Source: Choricystis sp. odSpoLacu1
Lineage: Eukaryota > Chlorophyta > Trebouxiophyceae
Direction of reading: 5' to 3'
Assembly: GCA_958009055.1 (NCBI GenBank)
Contig: OY253652.1
Span: forward strand, 930,001 to 994,000
DNA: 64,000 nt
The notes under the pieces are model-generated. The model was not told the origin of the DNA and did no database searches. It saw only the letters and a list, made by a program, of their open reading frames with translations. The position numbers and the translations under genes were made by a program. Every line of letters starts with the position of its first letter. Within the stretch, counting starts at the first letter, position 1. Positions 52,393-63,656 of the stretch are shown one piece after another.

Positions 52393-54438
52393 ATGCCGAA
52401 GAAATCCAAAAAGTCGCACTCCAAGCGGTGAGTGTGTGTGGAGGTGGAGCGTGTGGCGCTGTGTAGACAGCGGCGGGATGGAGGTGGGGGAGGTGTGGGG
52501 GGAGGGCGCAACGCGAATTGGTGCGACGGCTCTTGCTTCGACGTGCGGCGGCTTGCTGCGGGGCGCCACCCCCTCACTCACGCACTCACCCGCCCCCCCT
52601 CCCTCCCTTCCCAACACAGCACGACGCTCAAACAAAAGCATAAAGTCATCAAGAAGGTGAAACAACACCACAAGAAGCTGGCCAAGAAGGCTAAACAAGA
52701 TGCCAAGGCTGGCAAAGTCTTCCAAAAACGCAAAGACCCGGGCGTGCCGGCCGCCTGGCCGCACAAGGAGGAGCTGGCGCGCGAGGTCGCGCTGCACGCC
52801 AAGCGGGCGGCCGAGGTGGCGGACGCGCGGCGGGTGGCGCGCGCCGCCGCGCGCGACGCGCCGCCGGTGGACGAACCAACGACGCCCCCCACCGTGGCCG
52901 CCCTCTCTCCCGACGCCTCCCGCCGCGCCTTCGGTGGCGAACTGGCCCGCGTGCTCGCCGACGCAGACATCGTCGTCCAAGTCCTGGATGCGCGCGACCC
53001 CGCGTCCTGCCGGTGTGGCGAGCTGGAGAGGGCGGTCGCGCGCGCGCGCGCGGCCCTCCCAAAACGCTCGTGTTTGTGGTGAACAAGGTCGACTTGGTCC
53101 CCCCCGCCGCCGCCACCGCCTGGCTGGCGGCCCTGCGCCGGGACGCGCCTGCCGTTGCCTTCAAAGCTGCGACCGGCGGGCGGGGCGGCGGGGCTGTCGG
53201 CCGTGCCGCCACGGGCGGGAAGCGTCGCCGCGGCGCGGCGGGGGCGCCCCCCCCCGACCGACGTCGACGACCCAGACGGCCGCCCCCTGGCCGGCGCCGC
53301 CACCTGCGTCGGCGCGGACGCCCTGCTCAAGCTGCTGCGCTCCCTGGCGCGCGCGCGTGGGGGGGCGGGGGCCACGGTGGGTGTCGTGGGCCTGCCCAAC
53401 GTGGGCAAAAGTTCGGTCATCAACTCCTTGAAACGCGCGCGCGTCGCGCGCACGGGGGACGCCCCCGGCGTCACCCGGTCCGCCCAGATCGTCAAGCTGG
53501 ACGCCTCCCTGACCCTGCTGGATTCACCGGGTGTTGTGCTGGCGGCGGGCGCTGACGTGGCGGACTTGACGCTGCGGGGCGCCGCGCGCGGCGACGGTGC
53601 GGACGCGTCCTCGATCGCCACCGCCGCCCTGGCCCGCCTCCCCCCCCGCTCCCTGGCGGCCCACTACCGTGTCCCCCCCACCGACGACCCGGACGAGTTA
53701 CTGTGCGCCATCGCGACCGCCCGCGGCAAGCTGGGCAGGGGAGGGATGCCCGACACCGACGCGGCTGCCCGCGTGCTGGCTGCCGACTGGCGCGCCGGGC
53801 GCATCAAATACTACACCCTCCCCCCTGTCGCCCCCGCCCCCGTCGCCGGCGACGACGCCGCCATTGTGGCCCCCGTGGCGGGTGTCGACCTGGGCGCCAT
53901 CTACAGTGAGGGCGACGGCAAAGCGTTGGCCGCGGGGCGCGCAGCGGTGTTGCCGCCGTCGGCAGTTGTCGGGGCGACCGCCGCCACCGCCGCCGCGCCC
54001 CGCTACTTCCTGGCTGAGCCCGCGGGGGCGCCGCCTGAGGATGCCAGCGTGGTGGTGGCGGCCAAGAAGGAGCAGAGGGTGGGTGGTGCAGACTCGAGCG
54101 ACGATGAGGAGGAGAGTGAGGACGCCGCCGCCTCTGACGACGACGCCGCGCCCGCCCCCCTCTCCGCCGCCCGGGCGCGCGCCACCACCGCTGCCGCCGC
54201 CGCCAACGCGGTGCTGTACTCTGCTGAAGGCCAGTTCAACCCGGTGGCTGCGCGTGCTGCAAAAAAGGCTGCCAAAAAAGCAAAGAAAGCGCGCACAGGC
54301 TCCGCGGCTGCCGACGCGCTCGCAGCCGGCTTGTCCGTGGGTGGCGGCGATGACGCGTACGACTTCAGGGAAGCGTTTGGGGATGAGGAGGATGCAGGCG
54401 CCAGCTCGGGCAATGACGACGAGATGGGGGGCGAGTGA
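52393..54438 (+). CDS. Nucleostemin/GNL3-type nucleolar GTPase, two compensating frame breaks
   Basis: Exons 52393-52427 and 52620-54438 join at CG/C. A basic N-terminus (PKKSKKSHSKR, KKVKQHHKKLAKKAKQDAKAG, KVFQKRKDP) is followed by the circularly permuted GTPase: DADIVVQVLDARDPASC, then G4 TLVFVVNKVDLVP, G1 GLPNVGKSSVINSL, and G3 LLDSPGVVLAA. Nucleostemin-family proteins drive large-subunit maturation in the nucleolus. The NKVDLVP part is in another frame than the parts before and after it. The entry switch is at a (CG)n run (about 53038-53055) and the return is at or near a C9 run (53247-53255). One surplus CG unit and one surplus C explain both, giving 616 residues. A conserved KKAAKKAKKAR stretch lies in the C-terminal part. 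Confidence 0.88.
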
Positions 54439-54540
54439 GCAAAAAGAGAGAGAGGGTGTTTTTGTTGTTCTGGTTTCTTTTGTTTTCGACCGGCCTTTCT
54501 TTTACTCGACCAAAAAAAAGAAAAAACTAAAACAGCCTCT

Positions 54541-55242
54541 TCACTGGTTCATCGCCACCTCCAGCACCTGGGTCAGTTCCCCGCTCTGGTACATGGAGAT
54601 CATGATGTCGCAGCCGCCCACGAGCTCCGACCCGGCGTACAGTTGGGGAAACGTGGGCCACTGGCTGTACTCTTTGAGGCCGGCGCGCAGGGCGTCATCC
54701 TCCAGGATGTTGACAGTTTCTAGAGGGAGGGGAAAGGGGAGTGTGTGAGGGTGAACGGAGAGGCAGAGAGGGCGGAATTCTTCCGCCCTCTCTAAACACA
54801 CACAAAAAACAGTCGCTCTCTTTTCTCTTCCTCTCACCATAGGGCATGCCGACCGAGTTCAAAATGGTGACCGCCGTGTTGGAGAAGCCGCATTGGGGAA
54901 AGTCGCGCGTGCCCTTCATGAACAGGACGACGGGGTTCTTGGACAGGAAGGTGTCGAGGGCGGTCTTGAGTTCGGGGGTGAGGCCTGCCGCGCCTAAAGG
55001 AGGGAGGTCGGCACGCGCGCCCCACGCGCCCGCAATGCAGCCTGCTTTTGACAGCCGCCTCTCTCCCTTCCCTCCCCCCCCCCACACTCCCAAAACCTAC
55101 CTGGCGAGAACGTGGCGGTCGCCACGCGGCGCGGGGGGCGGGGCACGCGGGGGGACGGGCGAGCGGGTGCGCGGGTGGTGGGGCGGGGGGGCGCCAGCTG
55201 GGGGCGAGACGCCGCGGAGCACGCGGAGCGAGCCAGGAGCAT
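54541..55242 (-). CDS. Monothiol CGFS glutaredoxin, plastid type (GrxS14-like)
   Basis: Exons 55101-55242, 54838-54993 and 54541-54719 join in frame to 158 residues. A 45-residue Arg/Pro/Ala-rich transit peptide precedes the glutaredoxin domain: [20 protein letters not shown], then [20 protein letters not shown]. The active site CGFS is at about 82-85. [40 protein letters not shown] and MYQSGEL end it. Monothiol CGFS glutaredoxins bind a 2Fe-2S cluster and glutathione and transfer clusters; GrxS14 is the plastid member. The WPTFPQLY and GGCDI glutathione-site motifs are intact. Introns split the domain after FSP and after MPY. It is divergent from the methyltransferase, with 189 bp between ATGs. 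Confidence 0.93.
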
Positions 55243-55431
55243 GGTGTGGAAGTGAAACAGGGAGCAGGCGTAGTGTTTTGGAGAGACGGTTTGTTTCAAA
55301 AGCGATTTCTTTTTCCGTCAAAAATTGGTCGGGCCGCTCCGGCACACTGCCACACCATTCGTTGCGAAGACATTCGTTTGCGTCCGGCCCCGCACGCCTG
55401 CACACGACGCTCACAAAGCACCAATCCAACC

Positions 55432-56430
55432 ATGCGTTCCAACCTGACCCCGTCGACTCGCCTGCAGCCGTCGCTCCCGCCGCGCGCTCGCGCGACGCCG
55501 CGCGCCACCCGCGCGGCCGCGTCGACTGCTCCGTCCCCGACCGCTGCACCGCACGTCTACGATCTGGCATGCCCCCTCTGCTTCACCACCCGCTTCGCCG
55601 TGACTCGCCCGGGCCCCCTGCTGCCCCCCACCTGCCCCACCTGCGGCCGCACGTTTGGCGCGGACGCGTCGTTCCTCGACCTCACCCCCGCGGCCGGCGC
55701 GCCTGCCTCTGCCGCTGGCGCGGGCGGCGACCGCTACTGGGCGGGCACCCAGATCTTTAGATCGCCCCTCGTCGCAGCTGCCTACGATCGAGGGTGGCGG
55801 GCCGGGTTTGCGTGGGCGGGGTTTCCGGGTGCTGATGCTGAAACCGACACCGCCCTCGCGTGGCTCACCCCCGCCGCGGGGGGGCGCACCCTGCTCGACC
55901 TGTCCTGCGGGTCCGGCCTGTTTGCCCGCCGCTTTGTGGCGTCCGGCAAGTTTGCGGGCGTCATTGCGGCCGACTATTCAGAAAACATGTTGCGCACCGC
56001 GGCCGCGGGTCTCGAAGCCGACGGTGCCCCCGCCTCCTCCTACCTCCCCCTCCGCCTCGACGCCGGGCGCCTGCCCTTCGCCAACGCCTCCCTTGCCGGC
56101 GTGCACGCGGGCGCCGCCCTGCACTGCTGGCCGGCGCCCGCGCTGGCGGTGGCGGAGGTGGCACGCGTGCTGGAGCCCGGGGGCGTGTTTGTGGCCTCCA
56201 CCTTTCTGGATGGCGCCGCCCCGCTGGGCAGCGTGGTGGGGGATGCCACCGCCTCCAAGCTGGCGGCATTGAACCCTCTGACGCGTGTCGGGGGCGGTGG
56301 CGCGTACCGGTGGTGGTCCGAGGCGGAGCTGCGCGATATCGTGGCAGCGGCCGGCCTGGTCGGCTTCCGCCGGTGGCGCCAGAACAGGTTCATCATGATT
56401 CGGGCGGTCAAGCCGGAGCCGGTGGCGTGA
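55432..56430 (+). CDS. Plastid UbiE-like SAM methyltransferase with zinc-ribbon-like N-domain
   Basis: A single-exon gene of 332 residues. A Thr/Arg/Ala-rich transit peptide precedes DLACPLC..PPTCPTCGRTFG, four cysteines (about 47, 50, 68, 71) in a rubredoxin/zinc-ribbon-like set. Then come VAAAYDRGWRAGFAWAGFPG, motif I RTLLDLSCGSGLFARRFV, AGVIAADYSENMLRTAA, LPLRLDAGRLPFANASLAGV and VLEPGGVFVASTF. The layout matches plant chloroplast methyltransferases of the At1g78140/At2g41040 group, found in plastoglobules and of unproved substrate; prenylquinone methylation is a reasonable guess only. The gene follows a shared promoter with the glutaredoxin. Confidence 0.88.
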   Translation: MRSNLTPSTRLQPSLPPRARATPRATRAAASTAPSPTAAPHVYDLACPLCFTTRFAVTRPGPLLPPTCPTCGRTFGADASFLDLTPAAGAPASAAGAGGDRYWAGTQIFRSPLVAAAYDRGWRAGFAWAGFPGADAETDTALAWLTPAAGGRTLLDLSCGSGLFARRFVASGKFAGVIAADYSENMLRTAAAGLEADGAPASSYLPLRLDAGRLPFANASLAGVHAGAALHCWPAPALAVAEVARVLEPGGVFVASTFLDGAAPLGSVVGDATASKLAALNPLTRVGGGGAYRWWSEAELRDIVAAAGLVGFRRWRQNRFIMIRAVKPEPVA

Positions 56431-56531
56431 GTATAGTGTGTGTGTGTGTGAGTGCATTGTTTTGCTTCAAACTCATGGTGGTACAGAACCTTGCCTTGTT
56501 ACAAATCAATTCTTTTTTTCGACCTTTTTTT

Positions 56532-57907
56532 TTAAGGCTCGCGGCCGTCCATCTTGTCAAGCTCCCTCGAAATGATCACCCGCATGACCTGGTTGGTGCC
56601 CTCCAGGATGGAGTGCACGCGCAGATCGCGCACGATGCGCTCGACATCATACTCGGCCAAATAGCCATACCCCCCAAACGCTTGCAGGCACGCGTTGGCC
56701 GCATCAAAGCAGGCGTCCGTCGCAAACCGTTTGGCCAGGGCGGCTTGGAGGGTGGCGGCCGGGTCGCGCGCGTCGAGGGCGGCGGCTGCCGAGCGGACGG
56801 CCAACCGAGACGCGTGCACCGCGGTCGCCGCGTCTGCTAACGCAAACGCCGTCCCCTGAAAGTCCAGCACGGCTTGTCCAAACTGGCGCCGAGACGCGGC
56901 GTAGGCACGCGCCTTGGTGAGGGCGGAGGCTGCGCCCCCGACTGAGAGCGCCGCGATGTTGACGCGCCCTCCGTCCAGGGCGGCCAGTGCCACCCGCCCA
57001 AAAGCGCGCCCTGGCTCGCCCAGCAACGCATCAGGGGCGACGGCCACGCTGTTGAAGGCGACAGAACATGTGGGCTGGCACCGCCACCCCATCTTGGTCT
57101 CGGGAGGGCCGATGGAAACGCACGGCGCGTTTGCATCCACGAGAAACGCGCTGATGCCGCTCGAGGCCTGCGCCCCTGCCACCGGTTGAGCTCCCGTGCG
57201 CGCCATGACCAGGAACACACCCGCCACGGAGGCGCCCGAGATGAAGGCTTTGTCGCCGGTGAGGCGCCAGGAGCCGTCGGGGGCGACTTCCGCACGCGTG
57301 CGCAGCGACGCTGCGTCTGACCCTGCGCCCGGTTCGGTCAGGCAGTAGGCCCCCAACACTTGCCCACTCGTCAGTCCGGGCAACCACTTGGCTTTCTGGT
57401 CGACGGAGCCGTGGGTGGCGACCGCGGAGGTGACCATGTTGTGGATGGAGAGATACGCGGCGACGCTCACGTCCCCGCCTGCGAGCGCTTCAAACGCGGC
57501 CGCCGCCGCCACGCGGGACAGGCCGGCGCCACCGTCGGTTGCAGGGAGGGTCATGGCTGCGAAGCCGGCGTTGGCCGCGGCGCGGACGGTGTCGACGGGG
57601 AAGCGCTGGGGTGGGTTAGAGGTCGTGCGACGAGGACGGTAAGATGGGAAGCCGAAAACGTGTCTCCTTCCTCCCTCCCTCTCCCCCTCCACACCCTCCT
57701 CCTCCTCTCCCTCACCTTCTCCTCATCCCACCGCCGCGAGTGGGGCGCCAGCTTCCTCGCCGCAAAGTCGGACGCCAGGTCGTACACGTCCCGCGCGTCG
57801 GCGTCCAGCCCTGTCGTGGCCAGGCAGGAGGCGGGGCGAGTGAACGGGTGGAGGGGCGGGCGCTGGGCCGCGCGGCGGGTTAGGAAGGCAGCACCACGCA
57901 GCAGCAT
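56532..57907 (-). CDS. Isobutyryl-CoA dehydrogenase (ACAD8 type)
   Basis: Exons 57716-57907 and 56532-57605 join at phase 0 to give 421 residues. A mitochondrial-type presequence (MLLRGAAFLTRRAAQRP) is followed by ARDVYDLASDFAARKLAPHSRRWDEEKRFP. Core motifs match ACAD8: YCLTEPGSGSDAAS-type AYCLTEPGAGSDAASL, KAFISGASVAGVFLVMARTG, MGWRCQPTCSVAFNSV, ALDGGRVNIAALSVGGA and FGGYGYLAEYDVERIVRD. The catalytic glutamate region is VHSILEGTNQVMRVIISREL. This flavoenzyme oxidises isobutyryl-CoA to methacrylyl-CoA in mitochondrial valine breakdown. Other short/branched acyl-CoA dehydrogenases share most of this, but GGRVNIA and the ILEG..ISREL ending favour ACAD8. Its ATG is only 49 bp from that of the starch synthase. 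Confidence 0.92.
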
Positions 57908-57956
57908 CGAAACAAACGACGCAAAAAAAGTGACGACGCACAGCCCGAATCGACGA

Positions 57957-60343
57957 ATGAGGTTGAGCGCCCCGATCGGCGGGCGCCCCGCCCTCCCCCG
58001 TCCCCGGCGGCGGCCGCGCCCCCTGTCACCAGCAGCAGCGGCATCTCAATCACACGATGCCGCCACGCCAACCACCTCCACCTGCACTCAGCGCGTGGAC
58101 ACACGGTTGAGCGTGACCGTCGCTGAACCCTCGTTCGCCGTCTCCATCACCTACGACGCGGCCGGCGGCCGCCTGGCGGGCGCGGACGCGGTGCGCGCGC
58201 GCGTCGGCCACTCTGGCTGGCAAAATCCCACAGACGTGGCGTTGGAACGTGGTGGTGACGACACGTGGACCGGCGTTTTCCACGTCCCCGCCTCCCGCCT
58301 CCCCACCGCGGGTCACGCCTCCCTGCAAGCCGCCTTTGTCGGCCGCTTTGGCGACGCAGATGAACGGTGGGACAACGCGGACGGCGGCGACTACGCGTTT
58401 GGGTGCGACGTGGTGCGTGGCAAAGGTGTCGTCGCCGCCGCGCGCCGCCGCGACGGCGCGCTCGCGGCAGCCCGCCTTCTGGTCCGCGTGGACGCCCTGG
58501 CAGCAGCCCGATCTCTGCCCACGGAAGCCGTCCCCCTGCTGCGCACCATGGCGTGGGCACAGGACGCAGGCCTGCTCGCTGCGTTTGCCGCCTCAGACGG
58601 CGCCGACGACGCCACACTCGCCTCTGCCCTGGGCGCCCGCTGCGGCGTCGCCCCCCGCCCCGGCCTCCACATCGTGCACATCGCGTCCGAGGCCGCCCCC
58701 TTTGCCAAGGTGGGGGGCCTGGCAGACGTGGTGAGTGGGTTGGGCAGGGCTCACTTTGGGGCAGGGCACCTGGTTGAACTCATCCTCCCAAAATACGACA
58801 CGGGAGACTATTCATCGCTCACCGACCTCCGCGTCCTGGGCCAGTTTGACGTGCCCTGGAAGGGGGGCATGGTGCCAACAGCCGTGTGGGCGACCGTGTG
58901 TGCGGGGCTGCCGACGTATTTAATAGAGCCCCAGGCCGGCCCGCGCGCGTTTTGGAGGCGCACGATCTATGGCGAGCCGGACGATGTCGCCCGCTTCCTC
59001 TTCTTTTCCGCCGCCGCCACCGAGTTCATGGTGTGGAGTGGACGCTCGTCCAGCGTGGACGTCGTGCACGCGCACGACTGGCAGGCGGCGGCAGTGCCGC
59101 TGCTGGCGAGGCTTGCCGACGCTCGCGCCGCGCCGCCCGCCACCCCTCCCTTTGCCCGGGCCGCCATGCTCCTCACCATCCACAACCTGGAGTTTCAGGG
59201 GCGCACCGCGCCTTCCGTGCTGGCAGAATGTGCGCCGTTGGCCCCGGACGCGCTGCCGCGCTGGGCCGCGCGCGCGCTGGCGGACCCGCGGCCCGGGCCG
59301 CACGGTGGGACCGATGCCAACCTCCTCCACGCCGCCATCACCGTCGCCGACGCGGTGACGACGGTCTCCCCCCCCTACGCGTCCGACGTCGTCACCCCGT
59401 ACCACGGCAACGGGCTGGATGGCGCGCTGAGGAGCGCGGCCGCGAGGGGCGCGTTTTGTGGGATTGTCAACGGCATTGATGTCGACGCGTACAGCCCCGC
59501 GACTGATCCGTCTCTGTCCGCCCACCTGGCGCCCGGGGCGGATGCGGAAGCGATCAGCGTGTGGAAACAGGCGTGCAAGGCCGCGCTGGCGGCTGAGCTG
59601 GGGCTAGACGTGCTGAGTGGCGGCGGTGACGACGCCAGCCCCCCCCGCCCCCGCTTCCTGCTGGCCGTCGTCTCCCGCCTCACCCAGCAGAAAGGCGTCG
59701 ACATGATGCTGGCCGGCATTGACGCCGCCCTGGCGGCGGGCGCGTCCGTCGTCGTCGTCGGCACCGCGCCAGACCCAGCGGTCGACGCTCGCTTCCGCGG
59801 CGCGGCCGACGCGGCTGCGCGCGCGCACGGGTCGCGCGCCCGCTTCTGCTTCACCTTCAGCGAACCCCTGGCGAGGCGCGTGTATGCCGCGTCGGACGGC
59901 ATCCTCATGCCGTCCGTGTTTGAGCCGTGCGGGTTGAGCCAGTTGCTGGCGTTGAGGTGAGGAGGTGGGAGGAGGGGTGTGTGTGTGTGCCGAAAACGGG
60001 ACGAGCGTCGCAGCACCCTCTGTCAACCCTCACCAAACCCACCACCCTCAGGTACGCCTCCATCCCCATTGCCCGCCGCACCGGTGGCCTGGCCGCCACC
60101 CTGGCCGACGTCGCGGACACGTCCTCCCCCCCCGCCGCGCGCAACGCGTTCCTGTTTGACGATCCCTCCCCGTCCGCCGCCTTCACCGCCGTCACGCGCG
60201 CCCTGGACGCGCACGCGTCCGCCCCGGCCTGGTGGTCCGGGGAGCTGGTGCCGAGGGCGGTGGGGCAGGACTGGTCGTGGGCGAGGAGCGCGGCTGATTA
60301 TTCGGCGCTGTATCGCAGTGCGGTGGGGAGGAGGCGGGGGTGA
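57957..60343 (+). CDS. Soluble starch synthase with CBM53-like starch-binding region (SSIII type)
   Basis: Exons 57957-59956 and 60052-60343 join at AG/G to give 763 residues. After a basic transit peptide, a starch-binding module of CBM25/53 type is visible (VRARVGHSGWQNPTDVALER, FVGRFGDADERWDNADGGDY). The GT5 catalytic domain follows: HIVHIASEAAPFAKVGGLAD with the KVGGL ADP-glucose motif, SVDVVHAHDWQAAAVPLLAR, VTTVSPPYASDVVTPYHGNG, VSRLTQQKGVDMM and ILMPSVFEPCGLSQLLALR. The last exon continues YASIPIARRTGGLAATLADV. It elongates alpha-glucan in the plastid. One starch-binding module and a GT5 domain place it nearest SSIII. The intron interrupts the ALRYAS..PIARRTGGL motif. Confidence 0.92.
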
Positions 60344-60637
60344 GGATGATGATGGTTTATTCCGCAGATTTGTTAGGAGTGTTCTGTTAGGGCTGTGTGA
60401 GTGTTTCGTGAAAAACAACAAAACCGCAGGGAGGGAGGAAGCGAAGAGGGAGGAGGCACAAAACCGACCGCGAGAAAAAAGCGCCGCGAATGCGAAAACA
60501 AAGCGAATGCTTTGCACACCTTTTCTCCCCCTTTTCCCTGCGCCTCCCCCTTTTCCCTGCGCCTCCCCCTTCTGGGCAGGGCGCCTTTTTTTCCCCCCCT
60601 CCTTTTTGCCTCACCCACTCGAACAAAATTCGTCACC
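60344..60637. repeat. Intergenic region with two perfect 19-nt tandem copies
   Basis: A 294 bp gap before PEP carboxykinase. The 19-nt unit TTTTCCCTGCGCCTCCCCC occurs twice without a mismatch at 60532-60550 and 60551-60569, about 70-105 bp before the ATG. The part near 60415-60500 is A/G-rich. The tandem copies could be promoter elements of the downstream gene, but that is only inferred. Confidence 0.75.
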
Positions 60638-61836
60638 ATGTCGCGCCTGGGCACCCTCAAGTGCGTGGGGAGCGTGGGCGAGGAGTGTGGCGCGCTGCGA
60701 AGCCTCCATTCTGCGCCCGCGTCAGCGTGTTGCATGGGAGCTCTCCTCCCGCTCCACCCTCGACGCTGCCTCGGTTTTCGCCGTGCGCAGCCACCAGGGC
60801 TCGGGGTTTGCACTCTACGCCTCGGTGTCGACGACAGGAGCGAGGGGGGGACGCGGCCGCGTGTGTGTGGGGCGCCCGCGCAGCGAGCGACCCTGGCGGC
60901 CAATGCCGCGAGTCGGGTGACGGCGCCAGGCGTGTGTTGCTCTGCGTTGTGCCTCACCCTCCCTCCCCCTCATCACCACCACACAGAGAAACGGGCTTCG
61001 ACTCGGACGCCGACACCAACCCCCTGATGTCGATGTGGCGCCTGCACGAGGGCGTGTCGGGGGCGTCGCGCGCGGTCGACGTGGCTGAGCTGCACCGCCT
61101 GCAGAAATCGTCCACCAAGCCGCGCCACGATGGTGAGAGGGGTGGAAAGAGGAGGGTGGGGGGGTCGACGTGTGTGTGGTGTGGCCAGGCGGGGGCGGAG
61201 AGCGCCCTCTGCGTTTTTTTTCGTCGAGCAATGCCGCTTTGCACCCTTTGCACCGCCCGCCCTCCCTGCCTTGGCCGCCTCGTCCCTGCTCACACCGCGC
61301 GTCGGTGTCGGGCGCGGCACGAGCACAGTGCGAGGGGGCCCACACATCGGTGCGGGGGGTCCCCGACGTTGACGCGCCCCCCCTCCACGCTGTGGATGAC
61401 GCGCCGCGGTCGCGGCGGCGGCGCAAGCGCGCGTCGCTAGCCGCCCCTCGGCTGCTCTTCTCTCTCTTCCCTCACCCCTCCCCCCCCTCCCTCCCTCTCA
61501 CCCCCAACAGACGACACCCACCAGCGCCACATCGACTCCATCTCCACCACCCTCAAGTCCAAAGCCCGCGAGTGAGTGTTTTGTGGATGGGTGCGGAGGG
61601 GGTGGTTGAAAGGCGCGCGCGCTCTCCCCACACCTCACTCACCACCCACCCTCCTTCCCGCCCCCAGCGCCGGCCCCCGCATCGTCAAGTCCGACCGCGC
61701 CGACGCCGCCCCCCAGGTCGGCTTCCTGCGCGCCATGAGCGATGCCGGCCTCAAACCCACTGTTGTCTACCACAACCTGACGCCGGCGGAGCTGTATGAG
61801 AAGGTATGAGTGTGGGATGGCGTGCTGCGCGCGCGC

Positions 61837-61879
<43 letters not shown>

Positions 61880-63656
61880 TCTTTTTCATCGCGCAACAAA
61901 ACCGTCGTCACCCATGCTTCAACCCCTTTACCCTTGCAGGCCCTGCTCTACGAACCCGGCACCCACATCATGGCCTCCGGCGCCCTCGCCGCCCTGTCGG
62001 GCGCCAAAACGGGGCGCTCCCCCCGCGACAAGCGGGTCGTGCGCACGGCCGACGTCGAAGGCAACGTGTGGTGGGCCCCCCGCGCGGGGGAGCCGTGCAA
62101 CGGGTCCCCAAACTTCGAGATGGATGAACGCACCTTCCTCCTCAACCGGGAGCGCGCCGTCGACTACCTCAACATGCTGGACCGCATCTTCGTGTTTGAC
62201 GGGTACGCGGGGTGGGACCCCGCGTCCCGCATCAAGGTGCGCGTCGTGTGCGCGCGCGCGTACCACGCGCTGTTCATGCACAACATGCTGATCCGCCCGT
62301 CCGAGGCTGAGCTCGCCGAGTTTGGGGAGCCCGACTTCACCATCTTCAACGCGGGCGCCTTCCCCGTCAACCGGTACACGTCCTACATGTCGTCGTCCAC
62401 GTCCATCGATGTGCACCTGGGGGCCGGCGAAATGGTCATCCTGGGGACGCAGTACGCGGGGGAGATGAAGAAGGGCATCTTCTCGGTGATGCACTACCTC
62501 ATGCCCAGGCGCGGCATCCTGTCCCTGCACTCGGGGTGCAACGTGGGGGCGGGGGGCGACGTGACGCTGTTCTTCGGGTTGAGCGGGACGGGGAAGACGA
62601 CGCTGTCGACCGACCCCGCGCGCCCGCTCATCGGCGACGACGAGCACTGCTGGTCCGACGACGGCGTGTTCAACATCGAGGGCGGGTGCTACGCCAAGTG
62701 CATCGGGCTGAAGGCGGGCCAGGAGCCCGAAATCTGGAAAGCCATCCGCTTTGGCGCGGTGCTGGAGAACGTCGTGTTTGACGAGCACACGCGCGCCGTC
62801 GACTTTGACTCAAACGCGGTGACCGAAAACACGCGCGCGTCGTACCCCATCCACCACATCGACAACGCCCGCATCCCGTGCGTCGGCCCCCACCCCCGCA
62901 ACCTGGTGCTGCTGTGCTGCGACGCGTTTGGGGTGCTGCCCCCGGTGTCGCGCCTGACGAAGGAGCAGGCGATGTACCACTTCATATCGGGGTACACCGC
63001 CAAGGTGGCCGGCACGGAGGACGGCGTCACCGAGCCGGAGGCCACGTTCTCCGCCTGCTTTGGGGGCGTGTTCCTGATGTGGCACCCCATGAAGTATGCC
63101 AGCATGCTGGCCGACAAGATGGAGACGCATGGTATGAGAGGGTGTGGGGGGGAGGGAGGGTTTGGGAGGCGGAGAACAACCCTGGCCACCACACACACAC
63201 ACACACACACACTCACCCACCCCCCACCCCCTCTCTCACACACACACACCACACTCAGGCACCACCGCCTGGCTCGTCAACACGGGGTGGTCGGGCGGCG
63301 CGTACGGCACGGGGGACAGGATCAAGCTGCGCTACACGCGCGCCATTCTCGACGCCATCCACGCGGGCGAACTCTCGGCCGCGCCCACCACCACCACGCC
63401 CGTGTTTGGGCTGCACGTGCCCACCGCGTGCTCGGGTGTGCCGTCCGACCTGCTCAACCCGCGGGACGCGTGGGCCGACGTGGCCGCGTTTGACGGCGCG
63501 CTGACCCACCTGGGCGAGATCTACTCCTCCAACTTTGCCAAGTATGCAGACGGCGGCGGCTTTGTGGATGCCGGCCTCGCGGCCGCCATCGTGGCGGCGG
63601 GGCCCAAGCTGGCGGCGTGCAAAGCCAACGGCGCCAACGGGGCCAACGCGTGCTGA
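60638..63656 (+). CDS. PCK: ATP-dependent phosphoenolpyruvate carboxykinase
   Basis: Six exons (60638-60660, 60987-61132, 61511-61571, 61668-61803, 61940-63131, 63259-63656) join in frame to 651 residues. The first exon codes for only seven complete residues. Family motifs: [23 protein letters not shown]-like [40 protein letters not shown], the kinase P-loop [16 protein letters not shown] (about residue 335), [20 protein letters not shown] and [12 protein letters not shown]. The ATP-type enzyme turns oxaloacetate into PEP and CO2 in cytosol. The 110-residue N-terminal extension with [20 protein letters not shown] is plant-like, where it carries regulatory phosphorylation. It is on the same strand as starch synthase. 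The last intron contains (CA)n. Confidence 0.96.
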
